From assembly GCA_964481235.1 (NCBI GenBank), contig CAYZYH010000002.1, positions 1 through 64,000 on the forward strand: a stretch of DNA of 64,000 bases, read 5' to 3'. Below are positions 18,701-26,691 of the stretch, piece by piece. The position numbers and the translations under genes were made by a program. The first letter of the stretch is position 1, and each line of letters starts with the position of its first letter. The notes beneath the pieces were generated by a model that saw only the letters and a list, made by a program, of their open reading frames with translations, searched no databases and was not told the origin of the DNA. The DNA is from JAUPVL01 sp964481235. GTDB lineage: Bacteria; Patescibacteriota; Saccharimonadia; CAILAD01; BJGX01.

Positions 18701-18825
18701 CAGTCACTTACTGTATAGGCCTTTGCTTTGGGGCTAAACATAATAACAGATGCAATCACAACACTAAAAACAAGCGCAAGTTTTAATAGTAAATTTCTGT
18801 TTACTATCTTAGCAGCAATCATCAT
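15742..18825 (-). CDS. Large secreted Ig-like repeat protein, possible pilus-tip or adhesin subunit
   Basis: 1027 aa. A Sec signal peptide is clear (residues 1-37: basic start, LLLKLALVFSVVIASVIMF, cleavage near AKA-YTV). The middle holds at least three tandem beta-sandwich units of about 90 aa with the theme LTxSWxGxN...C.A......W.G......YxITC (near residues 380-660), Ig-like in style, each with a Cys pair. The C-terminus (about 830-1027) has a different beta-rich domain (GALTVNGRGTLWVRP ... ATIIATGSIYTCGEG). No C-terminal anchor. Its ATG overlaps the stop of the preceding membrane protein by 4 nt, and it heads the pilus gene run, so I infer a pilus-associated or adhesive function. PilY1 is a functional analogue only; I see no PilY1 beta-propeller. 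Confidence 0.75.
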   Translation of the reverse strand: MMIAAKIVNRNLLLKLALVFSVVIASVIMFSPKAKAYTVSDCGVHTGRTSSYAGAIIYLSYIDDTTGDRVYISKVGSNVDATVKITASQGQNIAHAPGGGTTDYRINSGFFGPAYAGCAYVKTIIMGYGSNGSPTSFLQVANGGNQWSLDCREDSNGQVVSFNFQVSTANPVSNSLVPVGARTGGYWSQVNTTVTNGNTRDVNLKYIQPALPISTPSKFSIRNRLGNHLKTQNEGVYTPMQNDTNQGYNNTNPDTSDVVTYNEKNLIYYKKFDQTCSNPNCTTEYNYKKYNAVSDAKANTNPFTPYVRAPKKMTINGLDWKLSGFKECTNGDTCWSSGIGSVPNLTSTYGQYTLSTDIPESTIKNEYWFYTPDMPTCSASANQTVSAGTNPVYFSFSGTNAESARVAVFNSSDLAFEIENIDIDKFGVSNYAYYNQPDGTTYIYRAYFENVDGLQSTNCSTTITKNNPVGTVDLKVNNSNGPVTIARDAALTASWSGTNLSTGTNPCTATANPTTNTWTGTKPTSGSGVALDNTTPANTPVTRVYTITCATSSGGTATDSVTVTVVPPPAVIIRANGNAGTVYVNINEPLSLTWESSNTTSCSASVPSSNPAITSWSGAKATNNSSGENHNADTAASNTITYRITCNGVTGSSPNTSASDVTVVVNALQYYPWLQTDGGDVRSVGTIVGQSLGLATNLNDNPGGRRYDSSNHASPTAEAEYVVVASGSGTNFCSFNFYNLGVQQTNVQNSCTTGGYSPASIDFGTVASSINSAWTKNGSGVSPANAKCVPHNTAIVGANINTDLSLACTDINLRFCNDGTPMGSPTCPVGSPNLAQQTTNPSPSAGGGIQKKETGNSPSNLFNLTPSGALTVNGRGTLWVRPASNVTEPSVLTITQNITYPATVNLTAPSQLPNFAIFVEGDVYISNAVTRVDATIIATGSIYTCGEGVSTTAAACSNNLVANGMWASGGTINFGRRAYNRNTPTPAEKIVLTVQSLAFPAPGLSRKDGDTSTGLEIDPNEYQPRIQ

Positions 18826-19805
18826 TTAACCACCTGCATATCACTTAGCGTTTTTTGTATATTTTCGGCCTGGTTGTTATCGTCAGTAATATAAACAAAA
18901 TAGAAGTAAGCCTCTTTGTAATCAGCATCTGATTGTGGATTTTCATTTATTGGTAAGCTACCTGTAGAGATTTCGCTTGGGGTGTTGAGCTTTTTGAAAC
19001 TTTCAATATAACTAATAATTGGTCTCAAGCTCACCTGATACTCCCAGTTGTCTTCAACATTTGGATTATTCCCAAACTGAGTACTATAACTAGAGTCTGA
19101 ATAGTACTTCCAATTAAGACGATAATCAGCCTTGAGGTGCTTAAGAACATCCTCTGGACTCATTTTTTTGTTTACTAGTAACTCACGATACTCTTCGGCT
19201 TTTGCCTTAGCATAATCTCTTTCTTGTTGTATCATTGCTTGATTGCCAAAATTCGGTAATTGTGGAGGGTGCAAAGTGTCTGGTATGACCAGGTTACCAA
19301 AATAGAACACGTAGCTAAAACCTCTTTTTGCTTGGGCTTTTTGCAAATCTATATAGTTTCTCATAGCAATCTTATAACCTATTGTTGATACCCAATCGTT
19401 AAGAGGCTCGGAATCTTGAGCGGCCCCAGCATACGAAGTTTGTTGTAATGCTAAGCGAATATCTGCATCGGTTATATTTACGTTATTTTTTTGTGCAGCA
19501 ACTTTGTACTTGGCGGAGTCGATAATAGTGTTGAGCGAGGCGGCTCTATCTAATTTATAGGATTCAGTTGCTACATTTAGCGTACTCTCGACCTGATCTT
19601 TTGAATATGCCTGTCCATCTACCTTGAAGGCCGTGTTGGGCCCTACATAGTAGTTTTTAAAGTATATAAATACACCTACTATCACAAGAACAACAAGTAT
19701 AACCAAGCCAATTATCAATCCAACTTTGAGAGTCTTGTTGGGTTTATTGGTCTTTTTTACCTTTTCTGGCTTGGCATTGTGAGGTTGTTGCGACTTAGAT
19801 TCCAT
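18822..19805 (-). CDS. Membrane-anchored SurA/PrsA-like protein
   Basis: 327 aa. Lys-rich cytosolic tail (residues 1-25), one membrane helix (28-49), then an extracytoplasmic alpha-helical domain with VDGQAYSKDQVESTLNVA and NITDADIRLALQQ, the pattern of the SurA N-terminal chaperone domain found in SurA and PrsA foldases. No convincing parvulin isomerase core is visible, so it is probably a chaperone-only form. Overlapping translation into the large Ig-like protein suggests it helps fold or export that partner. A promoter (TTGTTT, 16 nt, TACAAT) lies in the gap shared with ychF. Confidence 0.6.
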   Translation of the reverse strand: MESKSQQPHNAKPEKVKKTNKPNKTLKVGLIIGLVILVVLVIVGVFIYFKNYYVGPNTAFKVDGQAYSKDQVESTLNVATESYKLDRAASLNTIIDSAKYKVAAQKNNVNITDADIRLALQQTSYAGAAQDSEPLNDWVSTIGYKIAMRNYIDLQKAQAKRGFSYVFYFGNLVIPDTLHPPQLPNFGNQAMIQQERDYAKAKAEEYRELLVNKKMSPEDVLKHLKADYRLNWKYYSDSSYSTQFGNNPNVEDNWEYQVSLRPIISYIESFKKLNTPSEISTGSLPINENPQSDADYKEAYFYFVYITDDNNQAENIQKTLSDMQVVK

Positions 19806-19890
19806 AACTCTTACGTTTTATTGTACCAAATAACTTAAATCAAACAAGTATATGTAAGATTTTATTTATAAGTAATAATATACTTGTATC

Positions 19891-19899
19891 TGATATAAT
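19891..19899 (+). promoter_or_regulatory. ychF extended -10 promoter, leaderless
   Basis: TGATATAAT is an extended -10. The TATAAT (19894-19899) ends 6 nt before the ychF ATG, predicting transcription start at or beside the start codon. Confidence 0.7.
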
Positions 19900-19905
19900 A
19901 GCCTT

Positions 19906-20982
19906 ATGAGTCTTTCGCTTGGCATAGTAGGTTTGCCCAACGTAGGTAAATCTACTCTTTTTAATGCCCTTACCAAAAACCGCGTGCTTGCAGCTAATTA
20001 CCCTTTTGCTACCATTGAGCCCAATGTAGGAGTAGTAAATGTTCCTGACGAGCGCGTGCAAAAACTCGCCCAAATTTCTAACTCTGCAAAAATTATTCCT
20101 GCCAGTTGTACGTTTGTAGATATTGCAGGAATTGTACGTGGTGCTAGCCAAGGCGAGGGTTTGGGTAATAAATTTTTGAGTCATATACGTGAGTGCTCGG
20201 CTATAGTGCAAGTAATACGAGCATTTGACGACGATGACGTTATTCATGTAGAAGGTAAAGTAGATGCACGCGATGACATTGAAACCATTAGGGCCGAGCT
20301 TTGTCTGGCCGACATCGCAAGTATAACTAAACGAATAGAAACTCTACAAAAAGAACTCAAATCTAACCCCAAAGTTGGTACCGATATTAAAGATCTAGAA
20401 AACATTAAAACAATACTAGATAATGGTGATTTTATCTCTGATTCTTACAATGAGTTACCTGAATCGGCTAAAGACTTGCAGCTAATTACAGCTAAAAAGT
20501 TTATATATGTTTTTAATATTGATGAAAGTAAGCTAGCAGACGAGAAAAAGAAACAAGAGCTAAAGTCTATTGTACCCAACTCACCATGCGTGTTTCTCTC
20601 GGCCAAAACCGAATCTGAGTTGCAAGATTTACCAAATACTGAAGCACAAGAATTACTTGAAAGCTTGGGGCAATTAGAATCTGGTCTAGAGAGCTTAATA
20701 AGGCTAGGTTATAAAACACTTGGTTTGCAAAGCTTCTTTACAAGTGGCCCTAAAGAAACCCGTGGCTGGACAATTCACACTGGCAACACCGCACCACAGG
20801 CTGCAGGGGTAATTCACACCGACTTTGAAAAAGGATTTATCAAAGCCGAGATTACCAGTTATGAAGATTTTGTAGCTGGTAATGGTTGGGCCGGTGCTAA
20901 AGATGCCGGCAAGGTTCGCTTAGAAGGTAAAGACTATATTATGCAAGATGGTGATGTTGTGGTGTTTAGGTTTAACAATTAG
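19906..20982 (+). CDS. ychF: YchF (OLA1-type) redox-responsive ATPase
   Basis: 358 aa, the universal Obg-related P-loop protein that prefers ATP and associates with ribosomes. LGIVGLPNVGKSTLFNAL is the P-loop, DIAGIVRGASQGEGLGNKFL the G3 region, and the NxxE in place of NKxD is in YVFNIDESK. A coiled-coil insert and the C-terminal TGS domain (GWTIHTGNTAPQAAGVIHTDFEKGF) are complete. The 3' end overlaps by 4 nt with the convergent membrane-protein gene. Confidence 0.97.
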   Translation: MSLSLGIVGLPNVGKSTLFNALTKNRVLAANYPFATIEPNVGVVNVPDERVQKLAQISNSAKIIPASCTFVDIAGIVRGASQGEGLGNKFLSHIRECSAIVQVIRAFDDDDVIHVEGKVDARDDIETIRAELCLADIASITKRIETLQKELKSNPKVGTDIKDLENIKTILDNGDFISDSYNELPESAKDLQLITAKKFIYVFNIDESKLADEKKKQELKSIVPNSPCVFLSAKTESELQDLPNTEAQELLESLGQLESGLESLIRLGYKTLGLQSFFTSGPKETRGWTIHTGNTAPQAAGVIHTDFEKGFIKAEITSYEDFVAGNGWAGAKDAGKVRLEGKDYIMQDGDVVVFRFNN

Positions 20983-21674
20983 CTTTTACCTCTTCGGCCA
21001 ACTACAAAGATACCTATAAAAAGTATTACAGAAATAGCTATATAGCCGACAGTCGCAACAAAATTAGTGTTGCTACCTTGTAAAAATAGATAGTTATATA
21101 TTGCGACCATTCCTCCAGCTAAAAAACCTATACCTATACTATTCAGCCGTAATTTTTGTCTTAAGTCCTTGATTGTGTAGGCTTGCTGAATAGTAAAAAT
21201 ACCAACGAGAATATAGGCAGTCGACATAGCTGCAAACAGTTTACAGGCAAGTGGGTCTACAGGAAAATATGCATCACTACCATAAAACTGATACTGTATT
21301 GAGCTCCAAGATTTAATAATAGCTACTTGGCAAGAGATAATAATAAGAGAGTAAGGAACTAGTAGCCATAAAAAAGATATTTTCTTGTTAAATCCTAAAT
21401 ACCATACTATTCTCGCTGAAACCAAGATTGATGCATAATAAAAGTAATCACCTATATTTGTAATCATTTTTAGTAAATCAGAGTTATGTGAAAAAACATA
21501 AGGAACAGAATATAGTATATTTGCTACACCTATAAGCAAGACTGCTAAAGAATAGTAAAGGCTAAGTGGAAGTTTACTTTTTTTATAGAATAATAACCCC
21601 CTTAGTCCAAATACTGTAGCAACGACACCTAGTACAAAAAATGGTATGGCGTTTGAAGGCATTGGGTAAAGCAT
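20979..21674 (-). CDS. Multi-span membrane protein, paralogue A
   Basis: 231 aa with about seven membrane helices and very short loops. It is a tandem paralogue of the next gene (21717-22415): both begin MLY.MP.N.I.FFVLGV and share PLxxYYxL, YSVPxVFxHN, RxxWYLGFNKKIS and FAAMSTAYIxVG. The conserved WYLGFNKK loop and FAAMSTAY helix may be functional. Seven-helix sensor modules are one possibility, but no signalling domain is attached. A TAGAAT box ends 7 nt before the ATG, so the mRNA is probably leaderless. Confidence 0.78.
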   Translation of the reverse strand: MLYPMPSNAIPFFVLGVVATVFGLRGLLFYKKSKLPLSLYYSLAVLLIGVANILYSVPYVFSHNSDLLKMITNIGDYFYYASILVSARIVWYLGFNKKISFLWLLVPYSLIIISCQVAIIKSWSSIQYQFYGSDAYFPVDPLACKLFAAMSTAYILVGIFTIQQAYTIKDLRQKLRLNSIGIGFLAGGMVAIYNYLFLQGSNTNFVATVGYIAISVILFIGIFVVGRRGKS

Positions 21675-21716
21675 ATGTACTATTCTAACACTAATTGATT
21701 TTTAAAAAGATTTATT

Positions 21717-22415
21717 CTACTTTGAAGATTTTTTACGACTAATCGCAAATATTCCAATAAACAAAATAAGTGCTGTTACAATATACGCCAAAATATTTAA
21801 ACTACCATTGTTACTGCCTTGAAAAACCAAGAAATTTATTACTGCAGCAATACCTCCTACTAAGAACGACAAACCTATTAAATACAATCGGGCTCTTTGT
21901 TTTGAGGCTTTTATGGTCTTGGCATGATAGAGCGTTAGTAGCCCTACAAAAATATACGCTGTAGACATAGCCGCAAAGAACCAGCTAGCGACTAACGGAA
22001 CTGGATACACAACGATATGACCAACAAACTCATAGTGGATTGTGGGTAGGTACACCAAGCTTGCCCAAAATGCTCCAATAATAGCAAGCAAATATGGTAT
22101 TAAAACCCAGTGATAGCTAATTTTTTTATTAAAGCCTAGATACCATATTAATCTGGTCATCACGATAATTGCGAAATAATATAGTAAATCACCCGCCAAA
22201 GTTGTAATTTTTAGGGTAGCGACATTATGGGTAAATACAAACGGAACTGAATACATTAGTGCAGAGAGCCCAGCTACTATTGCACCTAAGCCATAATAAA
22301 AAATAAGTGGAGTTTTTTGTTTGCGATACAAATACATACCCCGAACCCCGAATAGAAAAATTGAAACACCAAGTACAAAAAAAGATATTACGTTGGTAGG
22401 CATACTATATAGCAT
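21717..22415 (-). CDS. Multi-span membrane protein, paralogue B
   Basis: 232 aa, about seven membrane helices, paralogue of 20979-21674. Its own TAAAAT box ends 6 nt before the ATG, so each copy seems to be transcribed separately. Upstream neighbour is efp; nothing in context suggests a pathway. Family not recognised. Confidence 0.78.
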   Translation of the reverse strand: MLYSMPTNVISFFVLGVSIFLFGVRGMYLYRKQKTPLIFYYGLGAIVAGLSALMYSVPFVFTHNVATLKITTLAGDLLYYFAIIVMTRLIWYLGFNKKISYHWVLIPYLLAIIGAFWASLVYLPTIHYEFVGHIVVYPVPLVASWFFAAMSTAYIFVGLLTLYHAKTIKASKQRARLYLIGLSFLVGGIAAVINFLVFQGSNNGSLNILAYIVTALILFIGIFAISRKKSSK

Positions 22416-22448
22416 GGCTACATTTTAACACCTTTTGATTAAGCGCTA

Positions 22449-23009
22449 CTACTTTGCGCGCTCTAAGTATGCGCCGGTGCGTGTATCTACTTTTAGCTTA
22501 TCACCAACTTTAATAAACTGTGGAGCCTGAACTTTTATACCCGTCTCTAACTCTACCTCTTTGGTTGTTGAACTAGCACTATTGCCTTTATCGCCACCTG
22601 GTGCAGAAGTTACTTTGAGTACTACATTTTTGGGCCATTCAAAACCAATTATCTTGTCGTCAAATATAAGTGCGTCTATTTGGCCACCTTCTAGAATATA
22701 TTTTGGAATATTTTGATCTAATTTAACAGGAACCTCAATAGTTTCGTAACTACTTAGATCCATAAAATTGTGCTCATCAACGGTAGAATATAAGTACTGA
22801 ACAGTTTTACGGTCTATATTGGCTGGTGTTATTCTGGCATCATTGCGAAAAGTTTTGTCTATAACATTTTGGGTAACTAGGTTTTTGAGTTTGGTGTTCA
22901 CTATACTACCTCCCCGTCCCATCTGTTTCTGCGCATATTCAACCACCTTATATGGAACTCCATCTAAGTCTATCAGGGTTTCTTTTCTTAGGTCTGTAGG
23001 GCTATACAT
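22449..23009 (-). CDS. efp: Translation elongation factor P
   Basis: 186 aa, relieves ribosome stalling on polyproline. The three beta-barrel domains are complete: KOW-like with VVEYAQKQMGRGGSIVNTKLKNL, OB domain around FMDLSSYETIEV, and the C-terminal ATKEVELETGIKVQAPQFIK-like segment (here SSTTKEVELETG). The modifiable loop residue normally Lys or Arg corresponds to the GRGGS segment, where an Arg is present. The AGGAGA ribosome-binding site is 8 nt before ATG. An imperfect palindrome separates it from rpsR. Confidence 0.96.
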   Translation of the reverse strand: MYSPTDLRKETLIDLDGVPYKVVEYAQKQMGRGGSIVNTKLKNLVTQNVIDKTFRNDARITPANIDRKTVQYLYSTVDEHNFMDLSSYETIEVPVKLDQNIPKYILEGGQIDALIFDDKIIGFEWPKNVVLKVTSAPGGDKGNSASSTTKEVELETGIKVQAPQFIKVGDKLKVDTRTGAYLERAK

Positions 23010-23027
23010 TTTATTTCTCCTATAAGG

Positions 23028-23110
23028 TTTGTTGGTAGAGTTGGCCAGCGAAGCTTTTTTTCTAAAGCGTAGTTAAGCTACGTAGGTCAAAAACTGGAGC
23101 CTTCAACAAA
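23028..23110. repeat. Imperfect palindromic element, copy 1 (efp-rpsR gap)
   Basis: An 83-bp inverted repeat with TTTGTTG/CAACAAA ends, CCAG/CTGG and TTTTT/AAAAA inner steps and a GCGTAG-TTAAG-CTACGT core. Core words (TTGACCTACGTA, AACTACGCTT) are shared with copies at 40578-40697 and 61392-61489. Confidence 0.75.
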
Positions 23111-23134
23111 GTTGGCTGCTATATTACAAGCCAA

Positions 23135-23353
23135 CTACTTCACTACAAATGGTATAAGACCTATGTGTCGAGCTCTCTTAAGCGCAGTAGCAAGCATTCG
23201 TTGGTGCTTCATACTAGCTCCGGTGCGCTTACGAGATTCTATCTTGCCTGAGCTATTAATGTAGCGCTGTAAGGTCTTAAAATCTTTGTAGTCTATGTAT
23301 TCCAAGTCTTCTGCATAGAATTTGTTTTGTTTAGCTTGATAATATTCTGCCAT
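23135..23353 (-). CDS. rpsR: 30S ribosomal protein S18
   Basis: 72 aa, binds 16S rRNA with S6. The core DYKDFKTLQRYINSSGKIESRKRTG and KHQRMLATALKRARHIGLIPF is the S18 signature. AAGGAAAATT precedes the ATG. It is downstream of rpsF-ssb as in most bacteria. Confidence 0.97.
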   Translation of the reverse strand: MAEYYQAKQNKFYAEDLEYIDYKDFKTLQRYINSSGKIESRKRTGASMKHQRMLATALKRARHIGLIPFVVK

Positions 23354-23419
23354 AATTTTCCTTATTTAATAAATTTGGTTTCGAAGTAGTAGATAACGAA
23401 ATTCGCTAAAAATAACTCT

Positions 23420-23893
23420 TTAGAATGGGATGTCGTCTAGATTGATCTCCCCTTCACCCATATCTTCAATAACTACATCGTCTTTTTTGCTATCTTTCTT
23501 AGACGGTTTTTCATTGCCTTGCGTAGATGTTGTAGCTGATAAACCCTCTGAGTTATCGCCTGCTCCACCTACAAAATTTATGTCTGTTGCAACTATCTCG
23601 GTTCTTTGACGTTTAGCACCATCTTGACCTTCCCAATTACGTGTTTGTAAACGGCCAACTACTAGTACTTTGCGACCTTTTACTAGATAATTAGATGCTA
23701 ATTCACCTAGTTTACCCCAGGCAACAATATCGTGATACTCTACAGAGTCTTTACGTTCGCCAGATGTATCATTCCAGCTACGGTTAGTAGCAACTGCAAA
23801 TGATGCTACTGATTGCCCACTTGGAGTAGTTCTTAGCTCAGGGTCTCTAGTGAGATTACCCATAACTATTGCTTGATTAAAGTCTTTAGCCAT
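23420..23893 (-). CDS. ssb: Single-stranded DNA-binding protein
   Basis: 157 aa. The OB fold covers residues 1-110 (MGNLTRDPELRTTPSGQSVASF, WGKLGELASNYLVKGRKVLVVGRLQTR). A short disordered linker ends in the acidic hydrophobic tip NLDDIPF, the docking tail for repair proteins. Its ATG shares one base with the rpsF stop (TAATG). Confidence 0.96.
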   Translation of the reverse strand: MAKDFNQAIVMGNLTRDPELRTTPSGQSVASFAVATNRSWNDTSGERKDSVEYHDIVAWGKLGELASNYLVKGRKVLVVGRLQTRNWEGQDGAKRQRTEIVATDINFVGGAGDNSEGLSATTSTQGNEKPSKKDSKKDDVVIEDMGEGEINLDDIPF

Positions 23894-24258
23894 TATACTT
23901 TCTCCTCTTCAATGTTATCTGACTTGGTTTTAGTCTTTGTTGCTGGTTTTTGGTTGGGTTTTTTTAAGTACCGAATGTCTTCTAGGCTAACAATTAAAAA
24001 GCGCATGACTTCTTCGGTTATTCTTAGTCTATCATTAATACCCCTAACTTTGCTGGGATCTAATTCTATCTGGTAAAAAATGTATATTCCCCAATCTTGC
24101 TTGTTTATTTTATAAGCAAGCTTCTTTTTACCCCAATTGTCTGTATTGGTGATTTTACCACCAAATTCTTCAATAATTTTTTCTAATTTTTTGGTTGTAG
24201 GCTCTAAATCTATTTCTAGATCTGGGTGTAAAACCACCGCTACTTCGTAGTGTCGCAT
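23893..24258 (-). CDS. rpsF: 30S ribosomal protein S6
   Basis: 121 aa, with start MRHYEVAVVLHPDLEIDLE preceded by AAGGAAGTGT. The longer frame to 24360 adds an unrelated Ser/Arg-rich piece with no support. WGKKKLAYKINKQDWGIYIFYQ is the S6 rRNA/S18-binding strand region; the last 25 residues are a Lys-rich tail. Confidence 0.95.
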   Translation of the reverse strand: MRHYEVAVVLHPDLEIDLEPTTKKLEKIIEEFGGKITNTDNWGKKKLAYKINKQDWGIYIFYQIELDPSKVRGINDRLRITEEVMRFLIVSLEDIRYLKKPNQKPATKTKTKSDNIEEEKV

Positions 24259-24409
24259 ACACTTCCTTTCTTTGGCACCCCTCAACCGTGAAGTTGAGGT
24301 TTTACTGTGCATTATTAATACAGAGTAAAAAGGCGTGTTATTACTTAATTTATATCTCAATAAGTATAGCTTATAATTTACAGGTAGTCAAGGTATAATA
24401 ATGGTATAT

Positions 24410-24940
24410 ATGCAAAAGTTATCTAGTAGTTTTATAGGTCTTCCGGTAGTGAGTGTACAAAGCTCAGAGCCGCTGGGGTTATTGAGTGATTTAGTTGTAA
24501 AATCAGAAGATCTCAAAATAGTATTATTGGTAGTATCTAGCCACGCAAAATCAAAAAGTAAAAAGTACTTATTACCTAGAGATATAAGATTTTTTAATAA
24601 TAAGAAAGTTCTGATAGACTCTGTACAAAACTTAAGCGATTTTGATGAGTTAGTAAGATACCAAAACGATATACTAAATAGCTACAGATTACCTGGTAAA
24701 CGCGTTGAGTCTGCTAGCGAAAAAAAGATTGGTAAGGTTACCAACTTTTCCTTTGATCCGGCTCATTTCTACGTTACTAAGCTCAATGTTAACCCTGGTT
24801 TTTTTAAAAACTTTTTAGTTACCAATTTGCTTATTGATCGCTCAAGTATTGTAGAGACCAAAAAAAACACCATTGTAGTAAAAGATAATTTTGCTAAAGT
24901 TAGTAAAACCGCTACAGCCCCTTTACCCCAACGCAGCTAG
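24410..24940 (+). CDS. PRC-barrel domain protein
   Basis: 176 aa with two PRC-barrel-like halves: residues 5-75 (FIGLPVVSVQSSEPLGLLSDLVV) and 95-165 (LPGKRVESASEKKIGKVTNFSFD). PRC barrels occur in RimM and photosynthetic reaction centre H subunits and often bind RNA or proteins. The ATG at 24410 is preferred because the TATAAT at 24394-24399 would place the first frame codon (24401) upstream of the transcription start. The role is unknown; it is convergent with recX. Confidence 0.75.
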   Translation: MQKLSSSFIGLPVVSVQSSEPLGLLSDLVVKSEDLKIVLLVVSSHAKSKSKKYLLPRDIRFFNNKKVLIDSVQNLSDFDELVRYQNDILNSYRLPGKRVESASEKKIGKVTNFSFDPAHFYVTKLNVNPGFFKNFLVTNLLIDRSSIVETKKNTIVVKDNFAKVSKTATAPLPQRS

Positions 24941-25554
24941 AACTTAAAATCAATATTTTCTATAACACTCTTAATATTGTAGTAGCTAAAGCCTTGTCGT
25001 AGTAAATATTCGGTTAACTTCTTTTTGTCTTGGTATTTCGATTGTTTAATTTTTTTACTTATAATTGTTGTAATAGCATTAAGCTGATCGTTCTCTCCTA
25101 GCCCACCTAATACGTTTGTAATTGTATCGTTTGATATTCCTTTACGCCTTAGCTCAGCAGTAAGCATCTGTTTTGAGCGAGGCTTAAAGGTTTGTCTATC
25201 TTGTACAAAACTTGTTGCATATAGCTCATCGTTTAGGTATTTCTCGGCAGTAAGTATATGAATAGTAGCATCGATATGCTCTTGCTCATAACCTTTATCT
25301 ACTAAATATTTATTCATTTGCCAAATGGTGCGTGGCCCATACCGCAAATAGTAAAGGGCTCTATTGTAAGTTTTGGTGATAGCTGATGCTTTTTTAATAT
25401 TGGCCTGATCTGTATTAGATAGCTGTTGACCTACTTTGAGTTGAAGAGTTGCCAACTGCAGCTCGCTTAAAGAGCAAAAAAACGCCTGGTCTACAAATAT
25501 ATTGTAGTAACCATCGCGTTTTTTTTGTGGACTAATTTCTGTAATTTGCAACAT
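24937..25554 (-). CDS. recX: RecX regulatory protein
   Basis: 205 aa, modulates RecA filaments. The three tandem three-helix repeats typical of RecX are visible: ALYYLRYGPRTIWQMNKYLVDKGYE, YATSFVQDRQTFKPRSKQMLTAELRRKGIS and KKLTEYLLRQGFSYYNIKSVIE. It lies directly after recA, as usual. Confidence 0.92.
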   Translation of the reverse strand: MLQITEISPQKKRDGYYNIFVDQAFFCSLSELQLATLQLKVGQQLSNTDQANIKKASAITKTYNRALYYLRYGPRTIWQMNKYLVDKGYEQEHIDATIHILTAEKYLNDELYATSFVQDRQTFKPRSKQMLTAELRRKGISNDTITNVLGGLGENDQLNAITTIISKKIKQSKYQDKKKLTEYLLRQGFSYYNIKSVIENIDFKF

Positions 25555-25576
25555 TATGGTTTACAGATTACCCAAG

Positions 25577-26674
25577 CTAAGCAGTAGCGATAGTGCGAAT
25601 AGATTTTTCTAACTCTTGCATTACTTTGGGATGGTCTTGTAAAAACTGCTTGGCAGCTTCTCTGCCTTGCCCAATCTTTTCATCTTTGTAAGAAAACCAG
25701 GCACCAGCTTTTTGCACTAGATTGTATTTAACCGCTAAGTCAATCATATCGCCAGACTTAGAAATTCCTTCGTTATACATTATGTCGAACTCAGCAATCT
25801 TGAACGGTGCGGCAATTTTATTCTTTACAACTTTTACCTTCACGTGATTTCCAATTACATTATCGCCATCTTTTATTTGCTCGGTACGTCTAATGTCCAA
25901 ACGTACAGATGCATAATACTTAAGGGCATTACCGCCAGCAGTTACCTCTGGATTACCAAACATCACACCTATCTTCATACGTAGCTGGTTTATAAATATG
26001 ACAGTGGTATTGGACTTAGCAATTACTCCGGCAAGCTTTCGCAAAGCTTGGCTCATAAGCCTAGCCTGTAAGCCCATGTGGCTATCACCCATTTCTCCAT
26101 CAATCTCTGCTCTTGGTACAAGAGCAGCTACTGAATCTACTACTACTACATCAACTGCACTAGAGCGAACCAAAGTTTCACAAATCTCTAAAGCTTGCTC
26201 ACCAGTATCGGGTTGTGATATCAGTAGATCGTTTAGATTAACGCCAATTTTAGATGCGTACTCTGGGTCTAAGGCATGTTCGGCATCTATAAAAGCAGCT
26301 AGGCCACCGTTTTTTTGTACCTCAGCCACAGTATGAAGAGCAAGTGTAGTTTTACCACTAGATTCTGGACCATATATTTCTACTATGCGACCTTTTGGTA
26401 TACCACTACCTAGCGCGAGATCTAGCGACAAGCTACCAGTTGGTATAGTCTCTACGGCTACTTGCATACCTTCGCCAAGCTTCATAATAGAACCTTGGCC
26501 AAATTGACGTTCTATTTGTTCTACCGCCAAATCTACAGCTTTTAGGCGAGATGACTTCTCTTGTGCGCTTAATTGCTCACTTTTTTTATCTTTTTTTGCG
26601 CTACTACTTTTAGAATCTTGCACTAGTTGCTCCTTAACGGTCTTAGTTGTTTTTGTAACTGTTGCTGTTGCCAT
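25577..26674 (-). CDS. recA: RecA recombinase
   Basis: 365 aa strand-exchange protein. Walker A GPESSGKTTLALH, Walker B VDVVVVDSVAALVPRAEIDGE, the L1 region GDSHMGLQARLMSQALRKL and L2 FINQLRMKIGVMFGNPEVTAGGNAL are all intact. The N-terminus has a longer Lys/Ser-rich extension (about 40 residues) than usual. AGGAGG sits 7 nt before the ATG. Two partly duplicated promoter segments and an inverted repeat lie upstream (26692-26786). Confidence 0.98.
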   Translation of the reverse strand: MATATVTKTTKTVKEQLVQDSKSSSAKKDKKSEQLSAQEKSSRLKAVDLAVEQIERQFGQGSIMKLGEGMQVAVETIPTGSLSLDLALGSGIPKGRIVEIYGPESSGKTTLALHTVAEVQKNGGLAAFIDAEHALDPEYASKIGVNLNDLLISQPDTGEQALEICETLVRSSAVDVVVVDSVAALVPRAEIDGEMGDSHMGLQARLMSQALRKLAGVIAKSNTTVIFINQLRMKIGVMFGNPEVTAGGNALKYYASVRLDIRRTEQIKDGDNVIGNHVKVKVVKNKIAAPFKIAEFDIMYNEGISKSGDMIDLAVKYNLVQKAGAWFSYKDEKIGQGREAAKQFLQDHPKVMQELEKSIRTIATA

Positions 26675-26691
26675 GTTGCCCTCCTAGGTAT

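Noticed and set aside
19840..20247. 135-codon minus-strand frame over the ychF start
   Set aside because: It is antisense to the start of the highly conserved ychF and has no ribosome-binding site or recognisable domain.
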